From contig DATKCT010000013.1 in assembly GCA_035513055.1 (NCBI GenBank), positions 1 through 32,893 of the forward strand: 32,893 bases of DNA, given 5' to 3'. The position numbers were made by a program, and so were the translations under genes. Below are positions 25,101 to 32,724 of this stretch, piece after piece; position 1 is the first letter of the stretch; every line of letters starts with the position of its first letter. Below the pieces are notes generated by a model. It saw only the letters and a list, made by a program, of their open reading frames with translations, was not told where the DNA came from and made no database searches. This DNA is from DATKCT01 sp035513055. Lineage in GTDB: Bacteria; Verrucomicrobiota; Verrucomicrobiia; Verrucomicrobiales; DEV007.

Positions 25101-25404
25101 ATCCCAGATCCTCTGCTTCGAGAACTTCGGGTCGCCAGCCCGTAGCGCCGGCGTCGCTGCTGGCGTCGAGCCGGTAGGAGGCTCCGGCGGGAGCGCCGTC
25201 TTGGAAGAGGATCTCGATGACGCCGGGGCCAAGTCCCACGGCGTCGATCCCGACGGCCAAAGCTTCGGCGGCACGGCATGGCTTACAGAGGAGTTGGCCA
25301 AGCGCGAAGACGAGAACGACTGGGATGGACCCGCGGCAAACAAGCGCCGGGTCTGGCGTCCATCGGCGGTGGGTTCGCTTCTTGGGCAAGGGCCAGAGGA
25401 ACAT
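22186..25404 (-). CDS. Secreted CotH-kinase protein with two lamin-tail domains
   Basis: The 1072-residue protein has an N-terminal export signal (helix about 26-42). A first lamin-tail domain at about 133-235 (VRLNEVMTANAS, DWVELQNFGTTPVSLAGWLL) is followed by a chitobiase/beta-hexosaminidase C-terminal-like module (about 290-350, IRFTLDGAEP). The CotH domain (about 365-700) shows GLKIFGGWGSRGYPQKSFAL, YLNGDYWGVYNLREKTTEHF and the acidic WILYDQDYGFDLW motif expected for metal/ATP binding. The last lamin-tail domain is at about 930-1060 (IVISELQYHPAG, GEWIELHNAGTSPVTLTGW). CotH proteins are atypical protein kinases, known from Bacillus spore coats. In this setting the target is unknown. It starts 11 bases after the sulfatase stop, so the two form an operon. 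Confidence 0.9.
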   Translation of the reverse strand: MFLWPLPKKRTHRRWTPDPALVCRGSIPVVLVFALGQLLCKPCRAAEALAVGIDAVGLGPGVIEILFQDGAPAGASYRLDASSDAGATGWRPEVLEAEDLGSGRFRFTVSREGEAARYFRIARLPPPIESYPVRLNEVMTANASALADEDGDFPDWVELQNFGTTPVSLAGWLLADALESQQPWVFPDRLLEPGACLLLFASGKDRNPIAGELHSDFALRNGSEPVVLLDPNGILVDRLLPPALDDDIALGLFEDVWYPYPKELASPGLPNRPFPSGTPDPVLEPPWLLTPGGIHSAPVQVAFETGLDGAAIRFTLDGAEPLHSLFSSNSTLYDGPFMLTQSAVVRVRTFLPGGRSRTLTRTYIIGAEHNLPIVALAGDPSAFAFGDGFLYGMGPALNAGGSVNGSFPYSNSNAWQDREIAIHFEFFDPEARTLEMGAGLKIFGGWGSRGYPQKSFALFARRKYGAGSIQHRIFPELDIERFESLVLRNSGNDNQSTHFTWPRPPITAFGQTQAHGSYFVNSRFTLFRDAMLQRLVRETGLDIQAWRPAVLYLNGDYWGVYNLREKTTEHFVASHHHLEPDSIDLIEGYGTANAGSAAIYSAMRSFVAGRDLSLEDNYARVASEHLDIPNFIDYHLAVIYFQNFDIGNIKCWRSDAGDGKFRWILYDQDYGFDLWPPETYGPAMSRDYADYDNMFRFYTNPAGSGTGWPNEGGRTLLLRKLLENADFQGDFIQRCASLLNTLFEPARVESVIDDMAAQIRPEIERHLRRWSWPELERRGFGPPHKPAEPGLTLGLWEENVDGLKDFARSRPAELRDDLIAHFQLPNGFGELEVRLDPPDGGSVRAGSALAAGDGWRGTWFVDFPPPIQSLPAPGFRHASWQGPLTEKPDGSTFAQVQRDQITTIAALFHAVSPLDPSHTAIVISELQYHPAGDQTSGEWIELHNAGTSPVTLTGWSILDDDDDHRFLLPEIELAPGGFLIVAREPDAFLSAYPNLPVSIAGGFDFNFSNSSDRLRLLDAGGALIVSLRYEDQSPWPAADGSGHTMELVNPAGDPADPTSWRTSPALGGSPGE

Positions 25405-25415
25405 TCGGATCGGGG

Positions 25416-26891
25416 CTAGCGAGCCGGAGGACTATTGCCGAAGATCCCTTTGTAGGGGAAGCTTTCGAAGCGATCACCCCGGCCCAAAACGCGGGGATCG
25501 TCGCTGAGCACCAGTTCCCGCATGAGCCGTTCTGCAAGTTCCTTTCTTGGGGCGGCGTAGGCTGGATCGGCGGCGACGTTGTCGAGTTGATCGGGATCGG
25601 AGCGCAAATCGTAGAGTTCCTCGGCCGGCCGTTTCCCGAAGCACCAGTCGAAGGAGCGCTTGCCTGCGCCGGAATCTTTTCCGGAGAGGATCTCGGATTT
25701 GGTGGGGCCGTTGTCACAGTCCGAGAATGCCCAGCCATCGAAGGAGTTCTCGTCATCAGCGATTCCGTTAGGCCAACGATCCGGTTTGAAATTGCGGATG
25801 TAGAGGAAGTCATGGGTGCGAATGGCGCGCATGGGATATCCGCCGGGATTGCCCCGTTCCTGGGAGGGAACGTGCCGTTCCTTTCCGGTGAGAACGAAAG
25901 GGCGGTGAACAACCGGGGGGTCGGCGCCGGGGCTTTTCAGGAGCGGAAGCAGGGGGCGGCCGGTCATGGAATCCGGGATGAGCAGACCTACTGCGGAAAG
26001 GAAGGTTGGAGCGAGATCGGTAAGGCTAACGAAAGTAGTCGACTCTCGAGGGCCTCGGAACCGGTCGCCCCAGCGGATGGCCAGGGGAACCCGGACGCCA
26101 TAGTCGTAGAGATTGGATTTGCAGCGCGGGAAGGGCATTCCGTGGTCGCCGGCCACGACAATGAGCGTACGATCGAGTTCGCCGCGCTCTTCGAGCAGGG
26201 TCAGGGCTGCGCCGAGGTCGCGATCGAAGCGTTGGACCTCGAAATAATAGTCGCAGAGATCATTGCGGACGATGGGGGTGTCGGGGAGGAAGGGTGGAAC
26301 GAGGACACGGGAAGGATCTATACCGCTGGCGCGCCCCGAGTTTTCTTCGTAAGGCCGGTGCGGGTCGCTGGACCCGAGCCAGAAGCAGAACGGCGCGTCC
26401 GGCGGGCGCGCATCCAGGAAGGCGCGGAAGGACCGGTAGTTCGTTCCTGCCGGGTCGCGGGAGTAACCTCCGGGCCGGAAGTTGCCGGGTCCCCATCCTT
26501 TCCGCGTCTTGCCGGTGTGATAGCCGGATTCTTCGAGCAGAACAGTGTAGTTAGGAAACTTTGTTTGGAGAGTGGACCAGAGATTGGCGGCCTCTTCGAG
26601 CCGCCAATGCCATTGTCCGGTGAGGATGGCGCTGCGCGAGGGCGTGCAGGAGGGCGCGGACACGTAGGCGTGGTGGAAGAGCAGTCCTTCCCGGGCGACC
26701 CGGTCGAAGTGAGGAGTCTGGACGATGGGATCCCCGTAAGCTCCGGCATGAGGCCAGCCCCAGTCGTCGGCAATGGCGAAGAGAATGTTCGGGCGGGGAT
26801 TCTGAGCCGAGGCCGAGGAAAGGACGGAGACGGAGCAGAACGCGAGCGCGAAAACGCGGATGAGAGAGGAGAATGGCATTGAGAACGACAT
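25416..26891 (-). CDS. Secreted type I sulfatase
   Basis: The 491-residue protein has a signal peptide (MSFSMPFSSLIRVFALAFCS, then VSVLSSASAQ). The alkaline-phosphatase-fold start RPNILFAIADDWGWPHAGAY supplies metal ligands Asp42-Asp43. SCTPSRSAILTGQ contains the C-x-P-S-R signature with Cys82, the residue converted to formylglycine. Further active-site landmarks are KTRKGWGPG, SSDPHRPYE and VVAGDHGMPFPRCKSNLYDY. A tail with EELYDLRSDPDQLDNVA is usual for these sulfatases. The resemblance is to heparan N-sulfatase-like enzymes, but the substrate cannot be fixed. Activation needs a catalytic FGE, and the FGE-like gene in this window lacks one key cysteine. An inverted-repeat element lies 26 bases upstream. 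Confidence 0.93.
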   Translation of the reverse strand: MSFSMPFSSLIRVFALAFCSVSVLSSASAQNPRPNILFAIADDWGWPHAGAYGDPIVQTPHFDRVAREGLLFHHAYVSAPSCTPSRSAILTGQWHWRLEEAANLWSTLQTKFPNYTVLLEESGYHTGKTRKGWGPGNFRPGGYSRDPAGTNYRSFRAFLDARPPDAPFCFWLGSSDPHRPYEENSGRASGIDPSRVLVPPFLPDTPIVRNDLCDYYFEVQRFDRDLGAALTLLEERGELDRTLIVVAGDHGMPFPRCKSNLYDYGVRVPLAIRWGDRFRGPRESTTFVSLTDLAPTFLSAVGLLIPDSMTGRPLLPLLKSPGADPPVVHRPFVLTGKERHVPSQERGNPGGYPMRAIRTHDFLYIRNFKPDRWPNGIADDENSFDGWAFSDCDNGPTKSEILSGKDSGAGKRSFDWCFGKRPAEELYDLRSDPDQLDNVAADPAYAAPRKELAERLMRELVLSDDPRVLGRGDRFESFPYKGIFGNSPPAR

Positions 26892-26916
26892 TGTGCTCAG
26901 AAGCTTAAGGGCTAAC

Positions 26917-27053
26917 CCGAATGGCGCAAGGTTAAGGCGGTTGATCGGTGTTTAGATGCGGTAAATTCAGAGGAAAAAAGAGGTGCGGAGATTCGGACCA
27001 ACGAGGCGCCCTTGAAAATCCTCGATGTTACGGCTTAACCTTGCGCCATTCGG
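26917..27053. repeat. 137-bp element bounded by perfect 20-bp inverted repeats
   Basis: Positions 26917-26936 and 27034-27053 are exact reverse complements over 20 bases (core GAATGGCGCAAGGTTAAG), separated by 97 bases with no gene. Each arm is itself partly palindromic (TAACC and GGTTA on either side of 12 bases in the left arm). The size and structure fit a miniature inverted-repeat transposable element or the paired ends of a deleted insertion sequence. The element fills the gap between the sulfatase start and the permease stop. No target-site duplication is obvious at the outer borders. Confidence 0.7.
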
Positions 27054-27088
27054 CCTAACCCCCATTCCAGGCTCAGAACGGGTGAGGA

Positions 27089-28057
27089 TCAAGGGTGGCC
27101 GCCCCCCGGTAGGGAATGCTGGGCCCGGTTGCGGATGCTGTCGAGGAGGACGGCGAGGAAGATGATCCCACTCGTGACCATGGGATAAATGTAGGGATTG
27201 GCGTTGAGGATCACTAAGCCGTTCTCGACCGTTTGGATCAGAAGCGCTCCCAGCAGGGCGCCCGGGAGGACGGCTCCGCGGCCTCCGAAGAGGCTGACTC
27301 CTCCGAGGACCGCGGCGGCGATGGCGGCGAATTCTTTTTGTTCGCCGAACTTGGGTGACACCGCGCCGGTTTGGGTGAGGGCCACCAGCCCACCGGCGGC
27401 GGCGCAAAGTCCGCTGATGAGGTAGACGCAGAAGAGGATGCGTCGCACGGGAACGCCTGCTTTGCGGGCGGCTTCGGCATCATGACCGGTGGCATAGATC
27501 ATCCGGCCGAAGGGGGTGGCGGAGAGGACGGCGTGGGCGAGCAGACAGACGGCGGCGAGCGCGGCGAGCGGCGCCCAAGGGACTCCTAACCAACGATCGG
27601 TTCCGAGACGGGTGACGGACTCGGGCATGTTCATGGCCCGGGTTTCCGTGAGCCAAAGGCCGAAGCCGCGGCCGGCGAACAGGGTTCCGAGAGTGGCGAT
27701 GAAGGCGAGAATGCGAAGCCGGGCGACGAGCAGACCGTTGAGCGCGCCAAAGGCGGCTCCGGCTGCGAGCGCGGCGACGAAGGCCAGAGCGATTGGCTGA
27801 CCGTGATGGACCATTTTTCCGGCGACGGCCACGGCGACGAACATGATGGCGCCCACGGAGAGATCGACGCCAGCGGTGAGCAGAGCGAAGGTCATGCCCG
27901 TGGCGGCGATGGCGGTGGAACTGGATTGGAGAGCGATGTTGACCAGGTTCTGAGGTTCGAGGAAGCGCGGGCTGGAGAGACCGAAGGCGCCCAACAGCAG
28001 GAGGAAGAGAAGGATCGGGGCGAAACGGAGCGTGGCCGCGGCTGGGGACTGGATCAT
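27089..28057 (-). CDS. Sugar ABC transporter permease (RbsC/RhaQ type)
   Basis: The 322-residue protein has about eight to ten hydrophobic helices and the branched-chain/ribose permease signature ALLTAGVDLSVGAIMFVAVA. GLLVARLRILAFIATLGTLF and a C-terminal GVSLFGGRGAVLPGALLGAL complete the family pattern. Its ATG overlaps the stop of the ATPase gene by 4 bases (ATGA). It is the second, different permease of the operon, so the membrane channel is probably a heterodimer, as in rhamnose- or autoinducer-type importers. It is the last gene of the operon. No T-tract terminator follows. Confidence 0.9.
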   Translation of the reverse strand: MIQSPAAATLRFAPILLFLLLLGAFGLSSPRFLEPQNLVNIALQSSSTAIAATGMTFALLTAGVDLSVGAIMFVAVAVAGKMVHHGQPIALAFVAALAAGAAFGALNGLLVARLRILAFIATLGTLFAGRGFGLWLTETRAMNMPESVTRLGTDRWLGVPWAPLAALAAVCLLAHAVLSATPFGRMIYATGHDAEAARKAGVPVRRILFCVYLISGLCAAAGGLVALTQTGAVSPKFGEQKEFAAIAAAVLGGVSLFGGRGAVLPGALLGALLIQTVENGLVILNANPYIYPMVTSGIIFLAVLLDSIRNRAQHSLPGGGHP

Positions 28058-29589
28058 GGGAGGGCGGAGTTCGGTGGCGCAGCGGCGGCGGCGGCTCCGG
28101 CCATGGCGGAGCGGAGGATACGTTCCGGATCGAAGGCGGTCTTGGGGATCTCATCGTGCAGACGCCCTGACGCAAGCACAAGAATCCGGTCGCAAAGGCC
28201 GGTCAACTCCTCGATTTCCGAAGAAATGATGAGAATGCCCGCTCCACCGGCGGCGAGCTGGCGGATGAGGTTGTAGATTTCGTGTTTGGCTCCGACATCG
28301 ATGCCGCGAGCCGGTTCATCGAGGAGGAGCACGCGTGGATGGACGAGGAGCCATTTGGCGAGGACGACTTTCTGTTGATTGCCGCCGCTGAGGGTGCGGA
28401 CGGGTTGGGAATCGCGAGCCGTGGGCGTGAGCCGGACTCGATCGCGAATCATGGCGACGGCCTGGCGGAGGGAGTCGAGGCGGAGCCATCCCAGAGGGCG
28501 GCGGGTATGAGAGGCCGCGGCGACCAAGGAGATATTCTCGCCGATGGAGCCATCCAGGCAGAGGCCCTCCTCCCTGCGATCCTCGGTGAGGAAAGCCATG
28601 CCTCGCGCGATGCGTTGGCGGGGCGAGAGGTGCTGAATGGGCTGACGTTCGAGCCGGATCGAGCCGGCGCAGAGGCGATCGAGACCGAAGAGGAGGCGAG
28701 CCAGTTCGGTGCGGCCGGAGCCCATCAGCCCGGCGATTCCGAGAATCTCGCCGCGATGGAGTTGAAAGCGGATGCCGGAGATTCTCCCGCGGCGGCTGAG
28801 ACCATCGACTTCGAGAACCGCTTCAGGAGCGGGAGCGCTGATTGGCGGCGGGAACTGCAGATCGAGGGAGCGGCCGGCCATCAGGGTGATGAGCCGGTCG
28901 TGAGAGAAGTCCGCCATGGGGCCGATGCCGGCGACTTGGCCATCCCGGAGGACGGCGACGCGGTCGCAGATCCGGGAGAGGTCAGCGAGAACATGAGAGA
29001 TGTAGATGAGGGTGATCCCGCGGGATCGGAGGCGAGCGATTAGGGAGAAGAGGTGTTCCTTCTCGCGCTGAGTGAGGGAGGTGGTGGGCTCGTCGAAGAG
29101 GATGACCTTGGGATCGAGACTGAGGGCTTTGGCGATCTCGACAAGCTGGCGTTGGCCGGACGAGAGCCGGTGGACGGGGGTGTCGGGAGGCAGATCCAGG
29201 CCGGCTTGATCGAGCAGTTCGCGGGTGCGGCGGCGCAGAACGCGGCGGTCGACGATTCCGGCGCGGGTGGGGAAATCGGTTAGAAACACGTTCTCGGCGA
29301 CGGAGAGATTGGAGAAGAGGTTGAGTTCCTGGTGGATGAAAGCGATTCCGGCTTTGGCGGCGTGCTGCGGATTGCGGGGCCGGTAGGGTTGTCCTGCGAG
29401 GAGGAGGCGCCCGGAATCGGGTTGAAGGTTGCCGCCGAGGATGTTCATCAACGTGGACTTTCCGGCGCCGTTTTCTCCGGCCAGGCCCAGTGTTTCCCCG
29501 CAGAAAATGGAGAGGGAGATCTTCCGGAGGACGGGCACGCCGAAGAAGCGTTTGTCGATGTCCTGAAGTTCGATGGCAAATGCCGTCAT
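28054..29589 (-). CDS. Sugar ABC transporter ATPase with two ABC domains
   Basis: The 511-residue protein is a tandem ATPase of the RbsA/XylG/MglA class. The first domain has Walker A GENGAGKST, signature SSGQRQLVEIAKAL and Walker B VILFDEPTTSL. The second has the degenerate loop GLMGSGRTELARLLFG (usual for this class), signature LSGGNQQKVVLAKWLL and Walker B VLLLDEPARGIDVGAKHEIY. The second half is expected to be weakly active or regulatory, as in relatives. The gene starts 1 base after the upstream permease stop and overlaps the downstream permease start, so translational coupling is likely. It energises import by both permeases. Confidence 0.94.
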   Translation of the reverse strand: MTAFAIELQDIDKRFFGVPVLRKISLSIFCGETLGLAGENGAGKSTLMNILGGNLQPDSGRLLLAGQPYRPRNPQHAAKAGIAFIHQELNLFSNLSVAENVFLTDFPTRAGIVDRRVLRRRTRELLDQAGLDLPPDTPVHRLSSGQRQLVEIAKALSLDPKVILFDEPTTSLTQREKEHLFSLIARLRSRGITLIYISHVLADLSRICDRVAVLRDGQVAGIGPMADFSHDRLITLMAGRSLDLQFPPPISAPAPEAVLEVDGLSRRGRISGIRFQLHRGEILGIAGLMGSGRTELARLLFGLDRLCAGSIRLERQPIQHLSPRQRIARGMAFLTEDRREEGLCLDGSIGENISLVAAASHTRRPLGWLRLDSLRQAVAMIRDRVRLTPTARDSQPVRTLSGGNQQKVVLAKWLLVHPRVLLLDEPARGIDVGAKHEIYNLIRQLAAGGAGILIISSEIEELTGLCDRILVLASGRLHDEIPKTAFDPERILRSAMAGAAAAAAPPNSALP

Positions 29590-29590
29590 G

Positions 29591-30580
29591 TCAGGTTCCA
29601 GTGGTGAGGCGGCTTCGCAAGGTGTCGAGGAAAGCGGCGAAAAGGATGACGGCGCCTTTGACCATCATGATAGCGAAATGGGAAAGACTGAGGAGGTTGA
29701 GGCTGTTGTCGATGAGGGTGAGGAAAAGGACGCCGCCTGCGGTCCAGGCGACCGCGCCGCGTCCGCCGTAGAGGCTGGTTCCTCCGATGACGACAGCTCC
29801 GATGATGTCGAGAAGTTGGGAGCGCCCGTGGACGGGCGAGCCCGTTTCCAGCCGTCCGGTGATGAGGAGGGCTGCGACTCCGGCGGCGAGGCCGCAGATC
29901 AGGTAGGAAAGGATCAGGGTGCGCTGGAGGGGAACGCCGGATACGAGGGCGGCTTTGGGATTCTGGCCGGCGGCATGGATCCAGCGGCCGAGCAGAGTGC
30001 GGCGGAGGACGAGGTGAGCGGCGAGGGCGACGGTGAGGGCCACGGCGGCGCTGATCCAGACATTGCCGCCGGCGAGGAGCAACCCGGGCGGGAGATCGTG
30101 GATGGACCGGGATTGGGTGGACCAAATCGCCAGGCCGCTGAAGAACATCATGGTGGCCAGGGTGACCATGAAGGGAGGCATGCGCAGGATGGCGACGCAG
30201 GTTCCGTTGAGGAGGCCAACTCCGGCGCCCACGGCGAGCATGGTTAGGATGCCTGCGGGAACGGCGAGGGGCGAAGCGTCGAGGAGTCCCCCCGCCCCGG
30301 TGACGAGAGCGGACCCGGCGACGCTGGCGAGTGCGATGATCGAAGTGACGGAGAGATCAATCCCGCCGGTGATGAGGACCATGGTTTGGCCCGTGGCGAC
30401 GACGAGCAGGGGCAGGAGGGCGGCGAGGATGTTGGTTAGGTTCCGGGGCGTGGCGAAACCCGGAGCCACGGGAGCCAGGACGGCGAACCAGGCCAGGCAC
30501 AGGAACAGAACAAGGTACTCGGAAGCGACGATGCGGCGGAGGATGCGCACGGAGCGACGGGTGGACTGCGTTTGGGTCAC
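29591..30580 (-). CDS. Sugar ABC transporter permease (RbsC/RhaP type)
   Basis: With a GTG start at 30580 the protein has 329 residues and about ten hydrophobic helices. It carries the family motif TMVLITGGIDLSVTSIIALA, GTCVAILRMPPFMVTLATMM and a late GGTSLYGGRGAVAWTAGGVL. I prefer this GTG because it overlaps the binding-protein stop as GTGA, the junction style used elsewhere in the operon. A GTG at 30604 would add eight residues and overlap by 28 bases. It pairs with the other permease at 27089-28057, from which it is clearly different. Confidence 0.9.
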   Translation of the reverse strand: MTQTQSTRRSVRILRRIVASEYLVLFLCLAWFAVLAPVAPGFATPRNLTNILAALLPLLVVATGQTMVLITGGIDLSVTSIIALASVAGSALVTGAGGLLDASPLAVPAGILTMLAVGAGVGLLNGTCVAILRMPPFMVTLATMMFFSGLAIWSTQSRSIHDLPPGLLLAGGNVWISAAVALTVALAAHLVLRRTLLGRWIHAAGQNPKAALVSGVPLQRTLILSYLICGLAAGVAALLITGRLETGSPVHGRSQLLDIIGAVVIGGTSLYGGRGAVAWTAGGVLFLTLIDNSLNLLSLSHFAIMMVKGAVILFAAFLDTLRSRLTTGT

Positions 30581-31563
30581 CTGCGGCTGATCACGGCGCC
30601 CCACATGCGATCGGCGAGGTCATGCATGTTGCCTTGGTGGATGACGAAGCCGGGGTCCCGGATGAGTTCGGGAACGTCGCGACCTTCCAGAGAGTCGATA
30701 AGGGCTTGCACGCTGGCCTCAGCTTCGAAGTAGACGTCCTGAACGCCGGTGGCATCGAGGTAGCCATCCTGCATGAGGCTCCAGGCTGTGGCGTCGCCGT
30801 CGAAGCCGCCGAGGATGACGTGACCCGGTTCGCCGATGCGGTGGAACTTTCCAGAGGCTTTGAGGGCGCTGACGATGGAGGGGAGAAGGAAATCGGAGGA
30901 AGTGAAGAGGAAGCTGATGTCCGGATGGGCTTGGAGGGCGTTGACGACGCCTGCCTGAGCTTTTTCCTGGTTCCATTCCGAAGGGACGCGGGCGACGACC
31001 TCGATGATGTCTCGATGATTCTCGATGGCGGCCTCGAAGCCGTCGCGGCGGCCGATGGCGTTGAGGTCTCCGAGATCCCCCAAGACGACGAGGGCTTTGT
31101 GAGGAGATCCGGTCTGGCGCGCTTGTTCGATCATGAATTCGACAGTGCCTTTGGCCAGCGCGAAGTTGTCGGCCTGAACTCCTACGAAATCCACGCCGGC
31201 CCGTTCGGCGACGCGGTTGAAAAGGACGATGGGGATACCGGCTTTGTTGGCGGCCCGAATGGCGGGGATGCTGGTTTTGGCGTCTTTAGGGACGAGAATG
31301 ATTCCATCGACGCCGAGAGTGACGAAATTTTGGACTTGTTGGAGTTGCCGGTTGGCGTCGCTGTCGGAGATGGCTTCAAGGGCGATGATATTGCGTTTGG
31401 CCAATTCCGCCTTGATGGCCTCGAATCCGGCGACCCAGTATTCGGTTTGCAGGGTTTCGAAGGCGACGCCGACGGTGAGCTTGCCGGCGTCGTTCTTCGC
31501 GGAACGGCAGGTATTGGTCGCGAGCGCGGCGGCACAGAGGCAGAAGAGGGCAATGCGTTTCAT
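30577..31563 (-). CDS. Periplasmic sugar-binding protein (RbsB type), possible lipoprotein
   Basis: The 328-residue protein begins MKRIALFCLCAAALATNTCR, a signal sequence with a possible lipoprotein cysteine at position 19. The mature part has the periplasmic-binding-protein type I fold: LTVGVAFETLQTEYWVAGFE, LQQVQNFVTLGVDGIILVPK, PIVLFNRV, ALVVLGDLGDLNAIGRRDGF and VILGGFDGD. It captures a pentose- or hexose-like sugar for the permeases and ATPase encoded next. I chose ATG 31563 because the frame upstream (to 31653) lacks a signal sequence and would overlap the isomerase gene. The exact sugar is unknown. Rhamnose is possible given the rhamnonate dehydratase 22 kb away. Confidence 0.9.
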   Translation of the reverse strand: MKRIALFCLCAAALATNTCRSAKNDAGKLTVGVAFETLQTEYWVAGFEAIKAELAKRNIIALEAISDSDANRQLQQVQNFVTLGVDGIILVPKDAKTSIPAIRAANKAGIPIVLFNRVAERAGVDFVGVQADNFALAKGTVEFMIEQARQTGSPHKALVVLGDLGDLNAIGRRDGFEAAIENHRDIIEVVARVPSEWNQEKAQAGVVNALQAHPDISFLFTSSDFLLPSIVSALKASGKFHRIGEPGHVILGGFDGDATAWSLMQDGYLDATGVQDVYFEAEASVQALIDSLEGRDVPELIRDPGFVIHQGNMHDLADRMWGAVISRR

Positions 31564-31594
31564 GGTATGAGAAAAGTGGGCTAGGAAAAGTGGG

Positions 31595-32407
31595 CTAGGA
31601 AGGGATGAGTGTGCGCAGGAAGCGGACTCCCTCTTCCGCCCAAGCCCGTTCAAGGGCGATGGTTTCTTCGAGGGTTTGCATTGGAGTGACCCAGGTTTCG
31701 AGAATGACGTTCCAGGGGTGCGGTGAGGCGGAGGTCCGGATCAGAAGGCCGGGAATGTCGAGCATGCCGGAGCCGGCGGCGCAGCCCTCAACGAGAAAGC
31801 CGAGCTGATGTTCGGGGCGCCGGATGGTGAAGTCTTTGATATGGACGCACAGGGTAAAGGGGGCGAGGTGCGACAGGACGAGATCCGGTCCTTCTGCGGC
31901 GCCGAAGGAGTTGACGGTGTCGAGGCAGATTCCAGCGCGGCCGGCGCCGAGTTCTTGAATCATCGAGGCGAGAACTGCGGAAGGGAAGCGATCATGGTTT
32001 TCGATAGCGATCTTGACGCCGGCGCGGTGGAAGGCGGGCAGGACGGCCTGGAGCCGGCGCACGGCTTCCTCGGGCGAGGGTTCATCGCCGGGAGAGTCGA
32101 TTACCAGTCGAAGGAAGGGAGAGTGGAATCGAAGGGCGAGATCGAGGTGGCGAAGGAGGTTGGACTCGTCCAGGCCCCGTGTCCCGAGTTCGAGGGCGAT
32201 GCGGGATTTGTGAAGCGCTGTTTCGAAGGCGTCGAGATCGGATTCCGGCAATTGGGCGAAGGGGAGATTGTCGCAGATTTGGATGAGGCGCACTTCGAGA
32301 CGGCGGGCTTCCTCGAGCAGGTCAAATGCGGTGATGGGGCGGACAGGAGCATGTCCCGGAATTCCGACGGCCCAGGTGTAGGTGTAGGAACCGATGCCGA
32401 GCTTCAT
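31595..32407 (-). CDS. Sugar phosphate isomerase/epimerase-like TIM-barrel protein
   Basis: The 270-residue protein fits the xylose-isomerase-like (AP endonuclease 2 fold) family. It opens MKLGIGSYTYTWAVGI. Putative metal ligands follow in KIAIENHDRFPS, GICLDTVNSFGA, CVHIKDFTI and VILETWVTP. These enzymes interconvert ketoses, inosose derivatives or sugar phosphates in the cytoplasm. It is the first gene of the ABC operon, 31 bases before the binding protein, and suggests that the imported sugar is isomerised. I chose ATG 32407. The same frame stays open upstream into a transposase remnant, but those 39 residues belong to that relic. A perfect 14-bp tandem repeat (31571-31598) overlaps its stop codon. 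Confidence 0.85.
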   Translation of the reverse strand: MKLGIGSYTYTWAVGIPGHAPVRPITAFDLLEEARRLEVRLIQICDNLPFAQLPESDLDAFETALHKSRIALELGTRGLDESNLLRHLDLALRFHSPFLRLVIDSPGDEPSPEEAVRRLQAVLPAFHRAGVKIAIENHDRFPSAVLASMIQELGAGRAGICLDTVNSFGAAEGPDLVLSHLAPFTLCVHIKDFTIRRPEHQLGFLVEGCAAGSGMLDIPGLLIRTSASPHPWNVILETWVTPMQTLEETIALERAWAEEGVRFLRTLIPS

Positions 32408-32429
32408 GACGCAGGGGCGGCCTGGCGCC

Positions 32430-32600
32430 GAGCGTTTATACACGAGAGCGCCTGGCCCGGAAGCGCAAAAAGCGGCAAGACGGCGTGGAAACCGGTTGAC
32501 CAAGTTGTAAAGGCCGATGGCCAAGTTGCGCAGGGTGACGAAATTGCGGGCGGCCGCGGTCCTCGCCGAAAGTGACGTCGCGCACCCTACGCTGCTGGGA
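32430..32600 (-). pseudogene. C-terminal remnant of an ISAs1-type transposase
   Basis: On the minus strand RRVRDVTFGEDR (DVTFGEDR at 32579-32556) is followed, after a frame change, by ARNFVTLRNLAIGLYNLVNR. The order V-x-D-V-T-F-x-E-D then N-x-x-x-L-R-N-L-A-x-x-L is the C-terminal signature of ISAs1-family DDE transposases. A few residues are missing between the two pieces, and nothing recognisable of the catalytic core remains. The second piece is in frame with the downstream isomerase gene with no stop between them. Confidence 0.55.
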
Positions 32601-32724
32601 TAGGGGTGCTTCCTCTACTGTGCAATTCATGGCAGAAAGGGTATGAGAAACGTGGGTCAATGGGGGTCAATCCCGCCGGCGCGCAGATCCTGCGCGGACC
32701 GCAATTCGCCCCATTCCGCTCCCC

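Noticed and set aside
25278..26882. Plus-strand 534-codon frame
   Set aside because: It is antisense to the sulfatase gene, which has a complete active site and signal peptide.
26917..27053. Factor-independent terminator for the sugar operon
   Set aside because: The loop is 97 bases and no T tract follows either arm, so a mobile-element or regulatory reading fits better.
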